A DNA stretch of 64,000 nucleotides from Blastocystis hominis (Eukaryota > Sar > Bigyra > Opalinata > Blastocystidae): NCBI RefSeq assembly GCF_000151665.1, contig NW_013171866.1, positions 248,001 through 312,000 on the forward strand, given 5' to 3'. The position numbers and the translations under genes are program-made. Numbering within the stretch: position 1 is the stretch's first letter; every line of letters starts with the position of its first letter. Of this stretch, positions 54,375 to 64,000 are shown in pieces. A model generated the notes under the pieces. That model was not told the DNA's origin. It saw only the letters and a program-made list of their open reading frames with translations, and searched no databases.

Positions 54375-56307
54375 TTAAGCACTATAAATTGCCTTTATAC
54401 TCTCTTGGAACTTGTCTTTCAGCTTCCGTCTCCTCAGTTTGAAGGTGGGAGTGATTAAGTCTTGCTCAACGGTCCAAGATTCGGGTTCCACTTTGAATTT
54501 GGTTAGCCGCTCGAACCCTTTGAGCTGCTTTTCTTCGAAGATTCGTTGGAACTCGAAGGATAACTGTCTATGGAAAAGCTGACTACGGCAAATATCTTTG
54601 AAAGAAAAGCCTTTGTAAGAAGGAACGGACTGTGCCCATTTCATAACAAACGATTCTTCAGGAACAACAAAGCCAATCAAGTAGTTTCGCAAAGAATCTC
54701 CATAGATAAAGATCTGCTTTACAAACGGAGACGATCCATAATAAGCCTCAAGCTTCTCGACAGCGATATATTCGCCTTGCGACAGCTTGAAAATGTTCTT
54801 CTTTCGATCAATGATCTTCACTTCATAATTGGGGAGCAAAACAGCAATATCGCCAGTTTTGAAGAACCCTTCGTCATCAAACGAAGCTTTACTCGCTTCA
54901 TCATTCTTATAATACCCTGAACTCACGTTATACCCTTTAATACAAAGCTCTCCACGTCCTAAGCACGCTTTGCCTTGGAAAACACGATCTGTCGCGCAAT
55001 ATCCCATCTCTGGAACATCGACCAATTTCAACAAATTGCACGGAATGGGAACTCCAACTGTTCCCTTTCCTCGACTCCCTGCGAATTCGATCGTCGCTGG
55101 ACCGCTTGTCTCTGTGGCTCCGTATCCTTCGACGATCACTCCACCCAACAAACACTGAAGAAACGATTTCACTTCATCGCTTAACGGAGCCGATCCACTG
55201 ACTGTAATTCTAACATTCTCAAGTCCAATAGATTTCCGAATGGGTCCAAAGAGAAGCGTGTCAAAGAACCAATCCGATTTGCTGTACCCGTGCTCAATTC
55301 GATACTTCTTTACTTCCATTCCCCATTGAAAGAGAGTACGAGTCATCCATCCTCTCTTCTCTATCTCTGACTTAATCCCTTCATATATTCGGTTCAGCAG
55401 CTGCGGTACACTACAAAACACGGTAGGACGCAGCGCTTTCACATCATTCACAATACGCTTTCTATCTCCTTGTGCAAAGCCAATCTGCGCCCCGACTGAG
55501 AGCAGAGCATAGCTAACTGCTCGTTCCAATACATGAGCCAAAGGCAAATACGACAAATATCGATCTTCCGATGTGGGAAAAAGACCTGTTTGAATCGTGG
55601 CCATAATCGCAGACACAAAGTTTCGATGAGAAATCAACACGCCTTTCGGAGTACCAGTCGTCCCCGAGGTATAACAAATCGTGCAGATATCCTCTGCAAA
55701 GGGAGGGCGATTCTTTAATGGATCGTTTTTCCCTTCTGACTCAATAGTTTCGAAAGTTAACAGAGTCACATTACAATCATCTGCCATTGACTTGAGTTGA
55801 TCGCTTATTTCTCCAATCAAAATGATATATTCAAGACATGGAAGTCTGTGCTTTAGAGATAGCAATTTCTCCGTTTCAGAAACACCACAAATACAAGTTT
55901 TCAAGCAGGTTTGCTGTAAAATGTACTCCACTGAATCCGTTCCTAGGGTATCATAGATTGGAACGAGCGTTAAGCCGTATGCATTGCAAGCATGATCAGT
56001 TATTCCCCAGTGAATACAATTTCCGGAATATAATCCAATAAGCTGTAACTACATAGGTAAATAGATAAGGCCAATGCAACATTTTCATCATGAGTCACTA
56101 AATTGTGATGAATTAGTCCACTACCAAAATTAGTCGCCATTTCTGCAATCTGCTTATAGGAATACCAGACAAAGTCTTGGATTTTCCCGTTAACAATCTA
56201 GAATAAACAAAAATCGTAATAACAACAGGTCGATAACCATAGCACGGGGAGTTAGGATTAATGCTTAGTCCTCGATTAAATGCGTCATATCTAGTGAGTA
56301 AACACAT
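54375..56307 (-). CDS. Long-chain acyl-CoA synthetase (ACSL)
   Basis: It activates fatty acids to acyl-CoA with ATP. After NRGLSINPNSPCYGYRP and QDFVWYSYKQIAEMATNFGSGLIHHNLV come LVPIYDTLGTDSVEYILQQT, the AMP-binding motif ICYTSGTTGTPKGVLISHRNF, LPLAHVLERAVSY, RITVSGSAPLSDEVKSFLQ, GYGATETSG, GELCIKGYNVSSGYYKN and FKTGDIAVLLPNYEVKIIDRKKNIFKLSQGEYIAVEKLE, the full ACSL signature. The C-terminus KLRRRKLKDKFQESIKAIYSA is usual. The large 3' exon (54375-55960) is intronless; 5' exons carry short introns. The start at 56307 (MCLLTRYDAF) is the best in-frame ATG, but a short upstream exon (ETLYSFY) is possible. Genomic TAA. Confidence 0.92.
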
Positions 56308-56539
56308 AAAATGAATACAGAGTTTCCACTTCAGGAAATAACTTCCATAATAATGAGTTATTGGTTGCGAGCTGACTGATAATCGTCGCAGACTACACTC
56401 AAAGCCAAGATGAACTACTTATTTGTCCTTTTTTGCTGGGAGAATATTCATAACAATACGAATTATTCGATAACATATCTTAACAAAATATGGCGAAGCA
56501 ATCATTTTCGTGTCAAGTACGAAAACCCCCATCGATTCA

Positions 56540-56547
56540 AACAAACA
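56540..56547 (-). terminator. 3' octamer of the EH-domain gene
   Basis: AACAAACA on the plus strand, about 46 nt beyond the stop. Confidence 0.75.
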
Positions 56548-56593
56548 CGACCTTACAAAACACAATCAACACTCATCGTATATGCGAACTGCT

Positions 56594-59500
56594 TTATGAA
56601 TCAGCCTCTGAGCCTTGGTCCTCCGAATCACTATATGGAGAGTAGCCATAACTGTAGCTGTAATCGTAGCTGTAGCTATAACCGCTGCCCGAGCCATACG
56701 AATACTCCCCATCCGAAACAGCCTCCTCCTTTGGTTTGTCCATCACCTCAGCCTTCTCCTGCGGCACATCTTTCTCATCATCGTCCTCCATATCACCCCA
56801 GAAGTCATCTAAATCATCTCCAATCGCCTCTTCCTCTTCCTCCGATTCTGGAATATCCGTCTTGGGGATGTCTCGTCTCGAAGGCTTGAACTCGCTCAGA
56901 TTCTCGAAGAAGTCGTCCTCCGAATTCTCCTCCTTCTACCCATCAAACCCTGCTTTTTCTCCTACATCGCCCTCATCGTCGAAGTCGTTCCGCGGGATCG
57001 CGAAGCGACCGTCCATCCGATTGCTGATCTCTCTCTGCGACCGATTCTGCAGCGCAGTGATACGATACACTATTGATTAGACCGTTCTCTCTTCTCTACA
57101 GCGCTGCTTCACCTGCTCTTCCTTCTTCTTCAGCTCCTCCTTCGCGCGTTCGATCTGCTCATGCAAAGCTTTCACCGCCGCCTGCTTCTCCTCCACTTCC
57201 TCCGTTTTCAGAGCCAACTGCTGCTGCCGGCTGCGCCACGTCAGCATGTCCTTCTTCCACTCGTTACGCAGATACTCGCGGTTGCCCAGCTCGGCAGCCA
57301 TCGTCACCGAGGTTGGCTCCACAGGCGTAGCAGCGGGAGCCACAGCAGCAGCCGCTGAAGGCGCGGACGAATCTCCCAAAAGGCCGAAATCCAGTGGGGA
57401 CTCAGCAGGCTGGGCGGGCTCTGCGGGCTCTGCGGGCTCTGCGGGCTCTGCGGGCTTGGGCTCCTCGGATTCGTTGGGCATGAGGAGCATATCCATCGCA
57501 TCCGCAGACTCCGCGGGCTTCGCGGGCTCTGCACTCATACCAGCCAGCAGATCGTCTTCTTCGGGCACAGGCACAGAGTTGGGCTCCGATTCAGGTTCGG
57601 GCTCAGGCTGCAGCTCGAACTCGGGCTGATTGTCGGTAGTAGGAGGCATAACGTCGTTGAGATTCATCATGGGCTCTTCCTGAGTAGTGGCAACGAGCAG
57701 ATCCATCATGGGCTCGGGCTCCGGCTTCTCCATAACGACCTCTTCGTTGAAGTCGGGACGAGGAGGCATCATGTCGGGACGCGGTCTGGGCTCCATGCCG
57801 GGACGAGGACGCGGCATCATTCCAGGGCGTGGACGCGGCATCATACCTGGACGAGGTCTGGGCATCATGCCTGGCCGCGCTTCCATTCCAGGACGAGGCT
57901 CCATTCCAGGGCGAGGACGAGGAGGCATCATACCTGGACGAGGACGCGGACGAGGACGCGCATCCATTCCAGGACGCGGTCTGGGCATCATGCCTGGGCG
58001 TGGGCGAGGATGGCCTTCCATACCAGGGCGAGGACGAGGAGGCATCATGCCTGGACGCGGTCTGGGCTCCATGCCTGGGCGTGGGCGAGGAGGCATCATG
58101 CCTGGACGAGGTCGAGGAGGAAGGTCGGATTCGGGCTGGCTGGATACCATCGTACTCTCCATCGGCTCTTGCTCAGGCGCAGCATCAGGATTCGAAATAC
58201 CAAAATCAAGACCAGATTCAGAATCAGCATTTGTCTGCTGGGGAGCAGGAGCACCGAAATCGAAATCAAATGAATCTGATTTCTTTTCTTCTTCCTCTTC
58301 TGCTTCTTCTTCTTCTTCTGCTTCTTCTTCTTCTTCTGCTTCTTCTTCTTTCTTTACTAAATGAGCCTTCGATGGAGGAATCAAACTCGCAGGCAGCTCT
58401 TGAGGAAGAGGAACACCATTACGACAAGTGAATAAAATGTGAGTCATGATTACAAACTCAGCAAAGTCCAAACGACCATCCTCATCCAAATCAGACATGG
58501 AATACAATTTCTCTAATACTTCTTTAGGTAATCCACTCTGAGAATGATAGGCAATCACAGCATCATGAGGCAATTTGTGGCTCTGATCTTTGTCCAATTG
58601 TAAGAACAGTTGTTGATAGAAAGCACGCTGCTGAGGATTCGTAGCAAATGGATCGCCCATAGGAGGCTGAGGCTGTTGAGGCTGTTGAGGCTGTTGAGGT
58701 TTCTGAGGTTTAGGAGGAAGAATTGGAGCTTCTTCTTCCTCTTCTTCTTCTTCTTCTTCTGCTTCTTCTGCTTCTTTCTTTACTAAATGAGCTTTCGATG
58801 GAGGAATCAAACTCGCAGGCAGCTCTTGAGGAAGAGGAACACCATTACGACAAGTAAACAGAATGTGAGTCATAATTACAAACTCAGCAAAGTCCAAACG
58901 ACCATCCTCATCCAAATCAGACATGGAATACAATTTCTCTAATACTTCTTTAGGTAATCCACTCTGAGAATGATAGGCAATCACAGCATCATGAGGCAAT
59001 TTGTGGCTCTGATCCTTATCCAATTGTAAGAACAATTGTTGATAGAAAGCACGCTGTTGAGGATTCGTAGCAAATGGATCGCCCATAGGAGGCTGAGGCT
59101 GTTGAGGCTGTTGAGGCTGTTGAGGTTTCTGAGGCTTAGGAGGAGGAATTGGAGCTTCCTCTTCTGCTTCCTCTTCTTGCGGCTTCTCAGGCTTTGGTGG
59201 AAGAGAAGGAGCAGAAGCACCGAAATCGAAATCAAATGAATCTGATTTCTTTTCTTCTTCCTCTTCTGCTTCTTCTTCTTCTTCTGCTTCTTCTTCTTTC
59301 TTTACTAAATGAGCCTTCGATGGAGGAATCAAACTCGCAGGCAGCTCTTGAGGAAGAGGAACACCATTACGACAAGTAAACAGAATGTGAGTCATAATTA
59401 CAAACTCAGCAAAGTCCAAACGACCATCCTCATCCAAATCAGACATAGAGTATAGTTTCTCTAATACTTCTTTAGGTAATCCACTCTGAGAATGATAGGC

Positions 59501-60880
59501 AATCACAGCATCATGAGGCAATTTGTGGCTCTGATCCTTATCCAATTGTAAGAACAATTGTTGATAGAAAGCACGCTGCTGAGGATTCGTAGCAAATGGA
59601 TCGCCCATAGGAGGCTGAGGCTGTTGAGGCTGTTGAGGCTGTTGAGGTTTCTGAGGTTTAGGAGGAAGAATTGGAGCTTCTTCTTCCTCTTCTTCTTCTT
59701 CTTCTGCTTCTTCTGCTTCTTCTTCCTTTACTAAATGAGCTTTCGATGGAGGAATCAAACTCGCAGGCAGCTCTTGAGGAAGAGGAACACCATTACGACA
59801 AGTAAACAGAATGTGAGTCATAATTACAAACTCAGCAAAGTCCAAACGACCATCCTCATCCAAATCAGACATGGAATACAATTTCTCTAATACTTCTTTA
59901 GGTAATCCACTCTGAGAATGATAGGCAATCACAGCATCATGAGGCAATTTGTGGCTCTGATCCTTATCCAATTGTAAGAACAATTGTTGATAGAAAGCAC
60001 GTTGCTGAGGGTTCGTAGCAAATGGATCGCCCATAGGAGGCTGAGGCTGTTGAGGCTGTTGAGGCTGAGGCTGTTGAGGTTTAGGAGGAAGAATTGGAGC
60101 TGCAACTGGAGATTCTTGAGGTTTCTCAGGTTCTTGAATCGAAGAACCGAAATCGAAATCAAATGAATCTGATTTCTTTTCTTCTTCTTCTTCTTGCGGC
60201 TTCTCAGGCTTTGGTGGAAGAGAAGGAGCAGAAGCACCGAAATCAAAATCAAATGAATCTGATTTCTTTTCTTCTTCTGCTTCTTTCTTTACTAAATGAG
60301 CTTTCGATGGAGGAATCAAACTCGCAGGTAATTCTTGAGGAAGAGGAACACCATTACGACAAGTAAACAGAATGTGAGTCATAATTACAAACTCAGCAAA
60401 GTCCAAACGACCATCCTCATCCAAATCAGACATGGAATACAATTTCTCTAATACTTCTTTAGGTAATCCACTCTGAGAATGATAGGCAATCACAGCATCA
60501 TGAGGCAATTTGTGGCTCTGATCTTTGTCCAATTGTAAGAACAATTGTTGATAGAAAGCACGTTGCTGAGGGTTCGTAGCAAATGGATCTCCAGTGTGTC
60601 CTTGTTGATTGGGAGCGTTTCCACTCTGCCCTAAAGGGTTTTGCATCATCATACCAGGTTTTGGTGGAAGAGAAGGAGGCTGCATGCCAATAGTTTGATT
60701 TGGTGACATCATGGGCTGTGAACCTGGCATCATAGGTTTTGGGGGCAAAATAGGGCGAGGACCCATCATTCCAGAATTTGGGCCTCCTTGATTATTCATA
60801 CCCATCATCATGGAATTCGATGACATTGGCAATTGTCTAGATGTAAAGAAAATATCAAAATCTTCGTACTGCATTTGCAT
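56594..60880 (-). CDS. EPS15/Pan1-like endocytic adaptor with five EH domains
   Basis: A 1,408-residue scaffold. A Pro/Met-rich N-terminus ([16 protein letters not shown]) is followed by five almost identical EH domains ([64 protein letters not shown]...), each with one canonical EF-hand loop ([12 protein letters not shown]), separated by acidic (E)n/KPQ linkers with SFDFDFG motifs. Next are RPRPGM repeats (57770-58112), an acidic Pro/Ala stretch ([14 protein letters not shown]), a coiled coil ([29 protein letters not shown]) as in EPS15, and an acidic Tyr/Ser/Gly tail. EH domains bind NPF motifs at clathrin sites. Two 30-nt introns near the end; genomic TAA 56594-56596; octamer complement 56540-56547. 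Confidence 0.9.
57770..58112. repeat. RPRPGM-encoding short repeats
   Basis: About fifteen imperfect 15-24-bp units encode [15 protein letters not shown] on the minus strand, in the EH-domain gene. Confidence 0.9.
58367..60600. repeat. Five tandem EH-domain repeats, nearly identical DNA
   Basis: About 295-bp conserved blocks at roughly 58367-58660, 58790-59083, 59312-59608, 59739-60035 and 60299-60595, separated by variable GAA/Glu-rich linkers. Differences between copies are a few silent changes, which suggests recent duplication or gene conversion. Confidence 0.9.
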
Positions 60881-61378
60881 TCTCTAAATTTATGATATTT
60901 CAGATAATAAGTAATCTAGAAATGTAATAAAGACAATCTCTTTTATGCCCAAAAAAGAAGAAAGTCTAGATAGCGAATACTGGTGAATGCAAAGAGATAG
61001 AAATGCTTGATCCTAATCATAATAATAATAGGACATATATCGAATTTGGTCCTTAATACTGACTATTTGAATTCTATTAATAAGTGTAATAAGGGTAAAT
61101 ATCGTGCTGCATGACATGATGCTCTACTTTTTCCGTTTTCCAAATTCTGTTTCACATACTAGTATGTGAACACAGTTTCGTATCATTCCGATTTACTACT
61201 TTAAGGGTAATTTGGAAATTAGAATTACACTGCTGCTATTTACAAAACGGAATACGAATAAACACTTTACAATACTATTGCACTTCTTGACATCTTAGTT
61301 CGCCCTTATCTTTTTCTTCAAGCAATATTTTACCATCCAGTAGCTCTTATTTCGAATTACATCAGTTTTTTGTAACTC
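60881..61378. other. Intergenic, divergent promoter region
   Basis: About 500 bp between the divergent EH-domain and OS-9 genes, AT-rich, no gene seen. One of the longest spacers outside the insertion. Confidence 0.6.
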
Positions 61379-62568
61379 ATGATCCTTTTTGTTTTGTTTT
61401 TCATCTGTGGTACTGCGAGATACCAGTACTTAACAGAACAAGAAATCATTAACGTAATTACTCTTCCAAAGGAGGATGCGTTACACAGAATTCATGCTCA
61501 GGATGGACCTTCTTATCTCATGACAAAAAACCGAATAAGGCATGTTTCATGCTCAAATTTTATATGTAGATATAATTGTACAAATACGTGTCATAACAAA
61601 GGAGAAAGTACATCGACTGGCAGTTTACTCGTTGTTTCTAGAGAATTGCTGGAAAAGGAGACATTTTATGGAGAAGGAGAATATGGGTCGATTTTCATCT
61701 TTCCTGGAAGTCATTTAGAGATCAGTTTAGTTGGAAAAAGCGTATTCTATGCTTCTCTTTTTCCTATTCTAGCCATTTACCCTCTTTCTAGATCGCTCAA
61801 TAAAGCCTGATATCCGTATGGGAGAATCGGGAGTGCACACAGCCAAACGCACAGAAGTGTATACCACTGCGGACCACTCCCCACCAAAGGCAAAGGTCTT
61901 GTTTATTTGTGGCGTTTCTCGTCTCTCATACCCAAAATACGAACAGCCTGGATATATCGTATCTCTTCTGGAGTCGGATTCAGAATCGATGGTGTTCTCA
62001 GTGGCTTCGGATAGATATTGCTTGACGGAGGAGGAAGAATCCGGCTTCAATGAAATTCGAAAGCGTTTACTCGAACCCGGTAATCAGAAATCGTTCTTTG
62101 TACTTACTGAATCGCTCTTTCACATAGACGAACAACGGGTGGAAGTATGTTGTCCACCACAAAGTGAATGTCACACAAATTTACACTTCGACCAACACAG
62201 AGTACAATCTAGGATTTTACAACGCTACCGCTACCATGGAGCAGGGACTTGACATTGTCCGTCGTTTTAAGCTATCAGATCCGCACGATTCATACGTTAA
62301 CCTCATCTATGATAACGTTTGTAACCATTTGGGACATGCACTCTAGGGAGATGAATGCGCAACTACAGGAAGACCTAGAACGACGAATGTTCATCTGGTG
62401 TGTCCTTCGTTTAGCGTGCTCACGGATATTGCAATCGAGACGAAGCACTGTCATTACGAAATCTACACGAGCGCTGCGTGGGTTTGTTCTTTACCTTGGA
62501 TGAAAAATACGAAGCGTGCCACATGTGATGTTATTTGCTATGATATATCTGATGATATTTCTGCATAG
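61379..62568 (+). CDS. OS9: OS-9-like ER lectin (MRH domain, ERAD)
   Basis: OS-9/Yos9 reads trimmed N-glycans and delivers misfolded glycoproteins to the HRD1 ligase. Signal peptide MILFVLFFICGTARYQY; an N-terminal part follows with HIHAQDGPSYLMT-like and Cys-rich (CSNFICRYNCTNTC) segments. After introns of 31, 28 and 30 nt comes the MRH domain: NGWKYVVHHKVNVTQ, TEYNLGFYNATATM, LIYDNGDECATTGRPRTTNVHLVCPSFSVLTDIAIETKHCHYEIYTSAAWVCSLPW. This parallels human OS-9 (YLGYY, YGNGSKCDLNGRPREAEVRFLC, CSYVLTIRTPRLC) with the mannose-binding Arg and Glu. 366 residues; genomic TAG; octamer 62607-62614. No HDEL-type tail. Confidence 0.83.
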
Positions 62569-62606
62569 ATGAATAGAGAATACTATTGAGGTTGTTAAAT
62601 TCCTGT

Positions 62607-62614
62607 TGTTTGTT
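62607..62614 (+). terminator. 3' octamer of OS-9
   Basis: TGTTTGTT, 38 nt after the TAG. Confidence 0.7.
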
Positions 62615-62828
62615 GAAATACCGTGGGTTGGAACCCCTGGGTCGGATACCCCCACAACACTAATTTGGAGTTACATCGATTTGGTTTTCTAAACCATAAG
62701 TTTTCTGCACTTACTAAGGGAAGGTTGGTATTCTATCTCTTTCTGGGGAATTCTAATTTTCTCAGGAAACATATTTTTGTGAGAGTTTTGAAGATTTGGA
62801 GAATAGTAAAGCTTATTTTGTGTAGACA

Positions 62829-63302
62829 ATGCCTCACGCTAACGGTTATCGTGCCCGTACTCGTTACATGTTCAAGAGAGCATTCCGCTGCCATGGAGTG
62901 ATTCCTCTCTCTACTTTCATGCGCTCCTACCATGTTGGTGACTACGTCGATATTGTAGCCAATGGAGCTAGCCATAAGGGTATGCCTTTCAAGGGATACC
63001 ATGGTCGCACTGGAGTCGTTTTTGATGTGACTAAGACTGCTATTGGCGTTGAGGTCAACAAGCAGGTGAGAAACCGCATCATCAAGAAGCGAATTCACGT
63101 CAAGGTCGAGCATGTTTTGCCTTCCAAGTGCAGAATTCAGCACCTGAACCGTGTGAAGCAGAACGAGGCCATCAAGGCTGAGAAGAGAGCCGAGAAGGTG
63201 TGCCTGAAGCGCATTCCTGCCCAGCCTCGTGCTCCTCACACCGTAGTTCCCACCAAGCCTATCAAGACGGTGTTCGTTCTTCCTTATGAAATTCTTGCTT
63301 AA
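62829..63302 (+). CDS. RPL21: 60S ribosomal protein L21 (eL21)
   Basis: An uninterrupted 157-residue frame, MPHANGYRARTRYMFKRAFRCHGVIPLSTFMRSYHVGDYVDIVANGASHKGMPFKGYHGRTGVVFDVT...GVEVNKQVRNRIIKKRIHVKVEHV...PYEILA, aligns end to end with human eL21. A splice-acceptor-like TGTGTAG just before the ATG may mark a 5' UTR intron. Genomic TAA; a TGTTTGTA element lies at 63333-63340. Confidence 0.97.
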   Translation: MPHANGYRARTRYMFKRAFRCHGVIPLSTFMRSYHVGDYVDIVANGASHKGMPFKGYHGRTGVVFDVTKTAIGVEVNKQVRNRIIKKRIHVKVEHVLPSKCRIQHLNRVKQNEAIKAEKRAEKVCLKRIPAQPRAPHTVVPTKPIKTVFVLPYEILA

Positions 63303-63332
63303 GCTTTGGTGTCATTCTAGTAAGATGCGTTC

Positions 63333-63350
63333 TGTTTGTAAAAAAACATG
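63333..63350. terminator. Overlapping 3' elements of RPL21 and PP2C
   Basis: TGTTTGTA on plus (63333-63340) abuts AAAAAACA (TGTTTTTT on minus), between the converging stops. Confidence 0.6.
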
Positions 63351-64000
63351 TTACATTGCCTTGGTGGAGTTAAAGAAGATGATGATGGCGCTTATGTTGT
63401 CGCGGGATCCGAGCCTTTTGGCTCTTCTTACCAGCTCTACAAAACATTCAAGCGCATTTCTTTGTACCCTGACAACACGAATCTAGATCGTTGTTCGTAA
63501 GTAACTGCCGACGAACGAAGTTGATACATGCTTGTGGAGGAATAACATCGAACAACCCATCACTCCCCATAATGATAAACTCGTCCTACAAAAATAGTGC
63601 TGACAATCAAGACGCACGTCCGGCATTCGATATTCCTTACAGATGTCAGGGAACGAAGAGACTAACTCACCGCTAAACGTGGTCTTCCAAGAATCTTCCT
63701 TCAGCGATTTGTATTCGATATCACCCAGAGATCGCGTCACTTGTAACACTCCCATCACACGGTTGTGAATAATGACTCCTCCTGCATCCACGATCCGTTT
63801 CACCTCATTAACGTTCTGAGTGTTGTGCGTCACATTTAGCTCAACACACGTTCCGTTTCGGCATAATACGCAGCGAGAATCTCCACAATTCACGCAATAA
63901 ATCGTCTTTTCATATTTGGTACTGAATCAAAGGAAGAGTGAATGGAACTACTTTATCAAAATCGCGTTAATCGCCGTGCAACCGCTGAAAAAGCCGTTAT
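63351..64000 (-). CDS. PP2C-family protein phosphatase (5' part outside window)
   Basis: A metal-dependent Ser/Thr phosphatase. Visible from the right edge: NGFFSGCTAINAILI, then YCVNCGDSRCVLCRNG (metal-binding Asp), AGGVIIHNRVMGVLQVTRSLGDIEYK, DEFIIMGSDGLFDVIPPQACINF (metal Asp), and the end LVRRAKRLGSRDNISAIIIFFNSTKAM-TAA. Introns of about 29-35 nt, e.g. between NF and IRVVRV (30 nt). It converges on RPL21 with 48 bp between stop codons. Confidence 0.93.

Noticed and set aside
58367-60600. Regularly spaced repeats suggesting a CRISPR array
   Set aside because: Units are ~295-bp EH-domain exons with coding linkers, not short repeats with unique spacers; the host is eukaryotic.

Overview
The window looks like nuclear DNA of a very compact protist, most probably Blastocystis (stramenopile gut anaerobe). 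This is an inference from several signs together. Nearly every gene is cut by tiny introns, mostly 27-37 nt, with GT...AG ends and often a TGA-type branch motif close to the acceptor. An octamer TGTTTGTT (or close variants) lies just after most genes. Five genes have no genomic stop codon and must get one (T+AA) from the poly(A) tail, exactly 5 nt upstream of that octamer. This is the expression mode described for Blastocystis. A secreted papain-type protease and several organelle-targeted metabolic proteins fit the same organism. All products are ordinary eukaryotic proteins; there are no operons, phage or CRISPR.

Layout: I read 37 genes (35 whole in the window, one cut at each edge) on both strands with very short spacers. 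0-4.2 kb (all minus): an organelle-targeted unknown, a CLYBL-like lyase, a SulP transporter. 4.3-16.3 kb (all plus): proteasome assembly factor UMP1/POMP, a DDX42-like helicase, a fucosyltransferase-like enzyme, TatD nuclease, a PUB-domain coiled-coil protein, SKI8/WDR61, a TBC-TLDc protein. 17-29 kb: a membrane-anchored GH13 protein, a cathepsin-like protease, a p24 cargo receptor, an exportin, an FKBP, a GT49 glycosyltransferase. 29-36 kb: a Pro-rich unknown, adenylate kinase, TFIIH assembly factor MAT1/TFB3, an AIR/ZCCHC7 zinc-knuckle protein, a ubiquitin-like protein, RPS5. 36.4-42.2 kb: CENP-S/MHF1 and BuGZ (ZNF207) point at each other, and between their 3' ends lies a foreign-looking, AT-rich BspA-type leucine-rich-repeat gene flanked by a 194-bp direct duplication of the junction. 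42-64 kb: a GST-like/YbaK tRNA-editing fusion, a tryparedoxin-like protein, a kinesin-14, glycerol dehydrogenase, ERCC1, RINT1/TIP20, aldose 1-epimerase, acyl-CoA synthetase, a five-EH-domain endocytic protein, OS-9, RPL21, and a PP2C running off the right edge.

The strongest observations are the insertion with its unusually long flanking duplication (36,832-41,305), the fixed-distance poly(A)-made stops, palindromic 3' elements apparently shared by converging genes, and two GC-AG mini-introns. Gene ends were assigned by hand-splicing; where an exon is not resolved this is stated.
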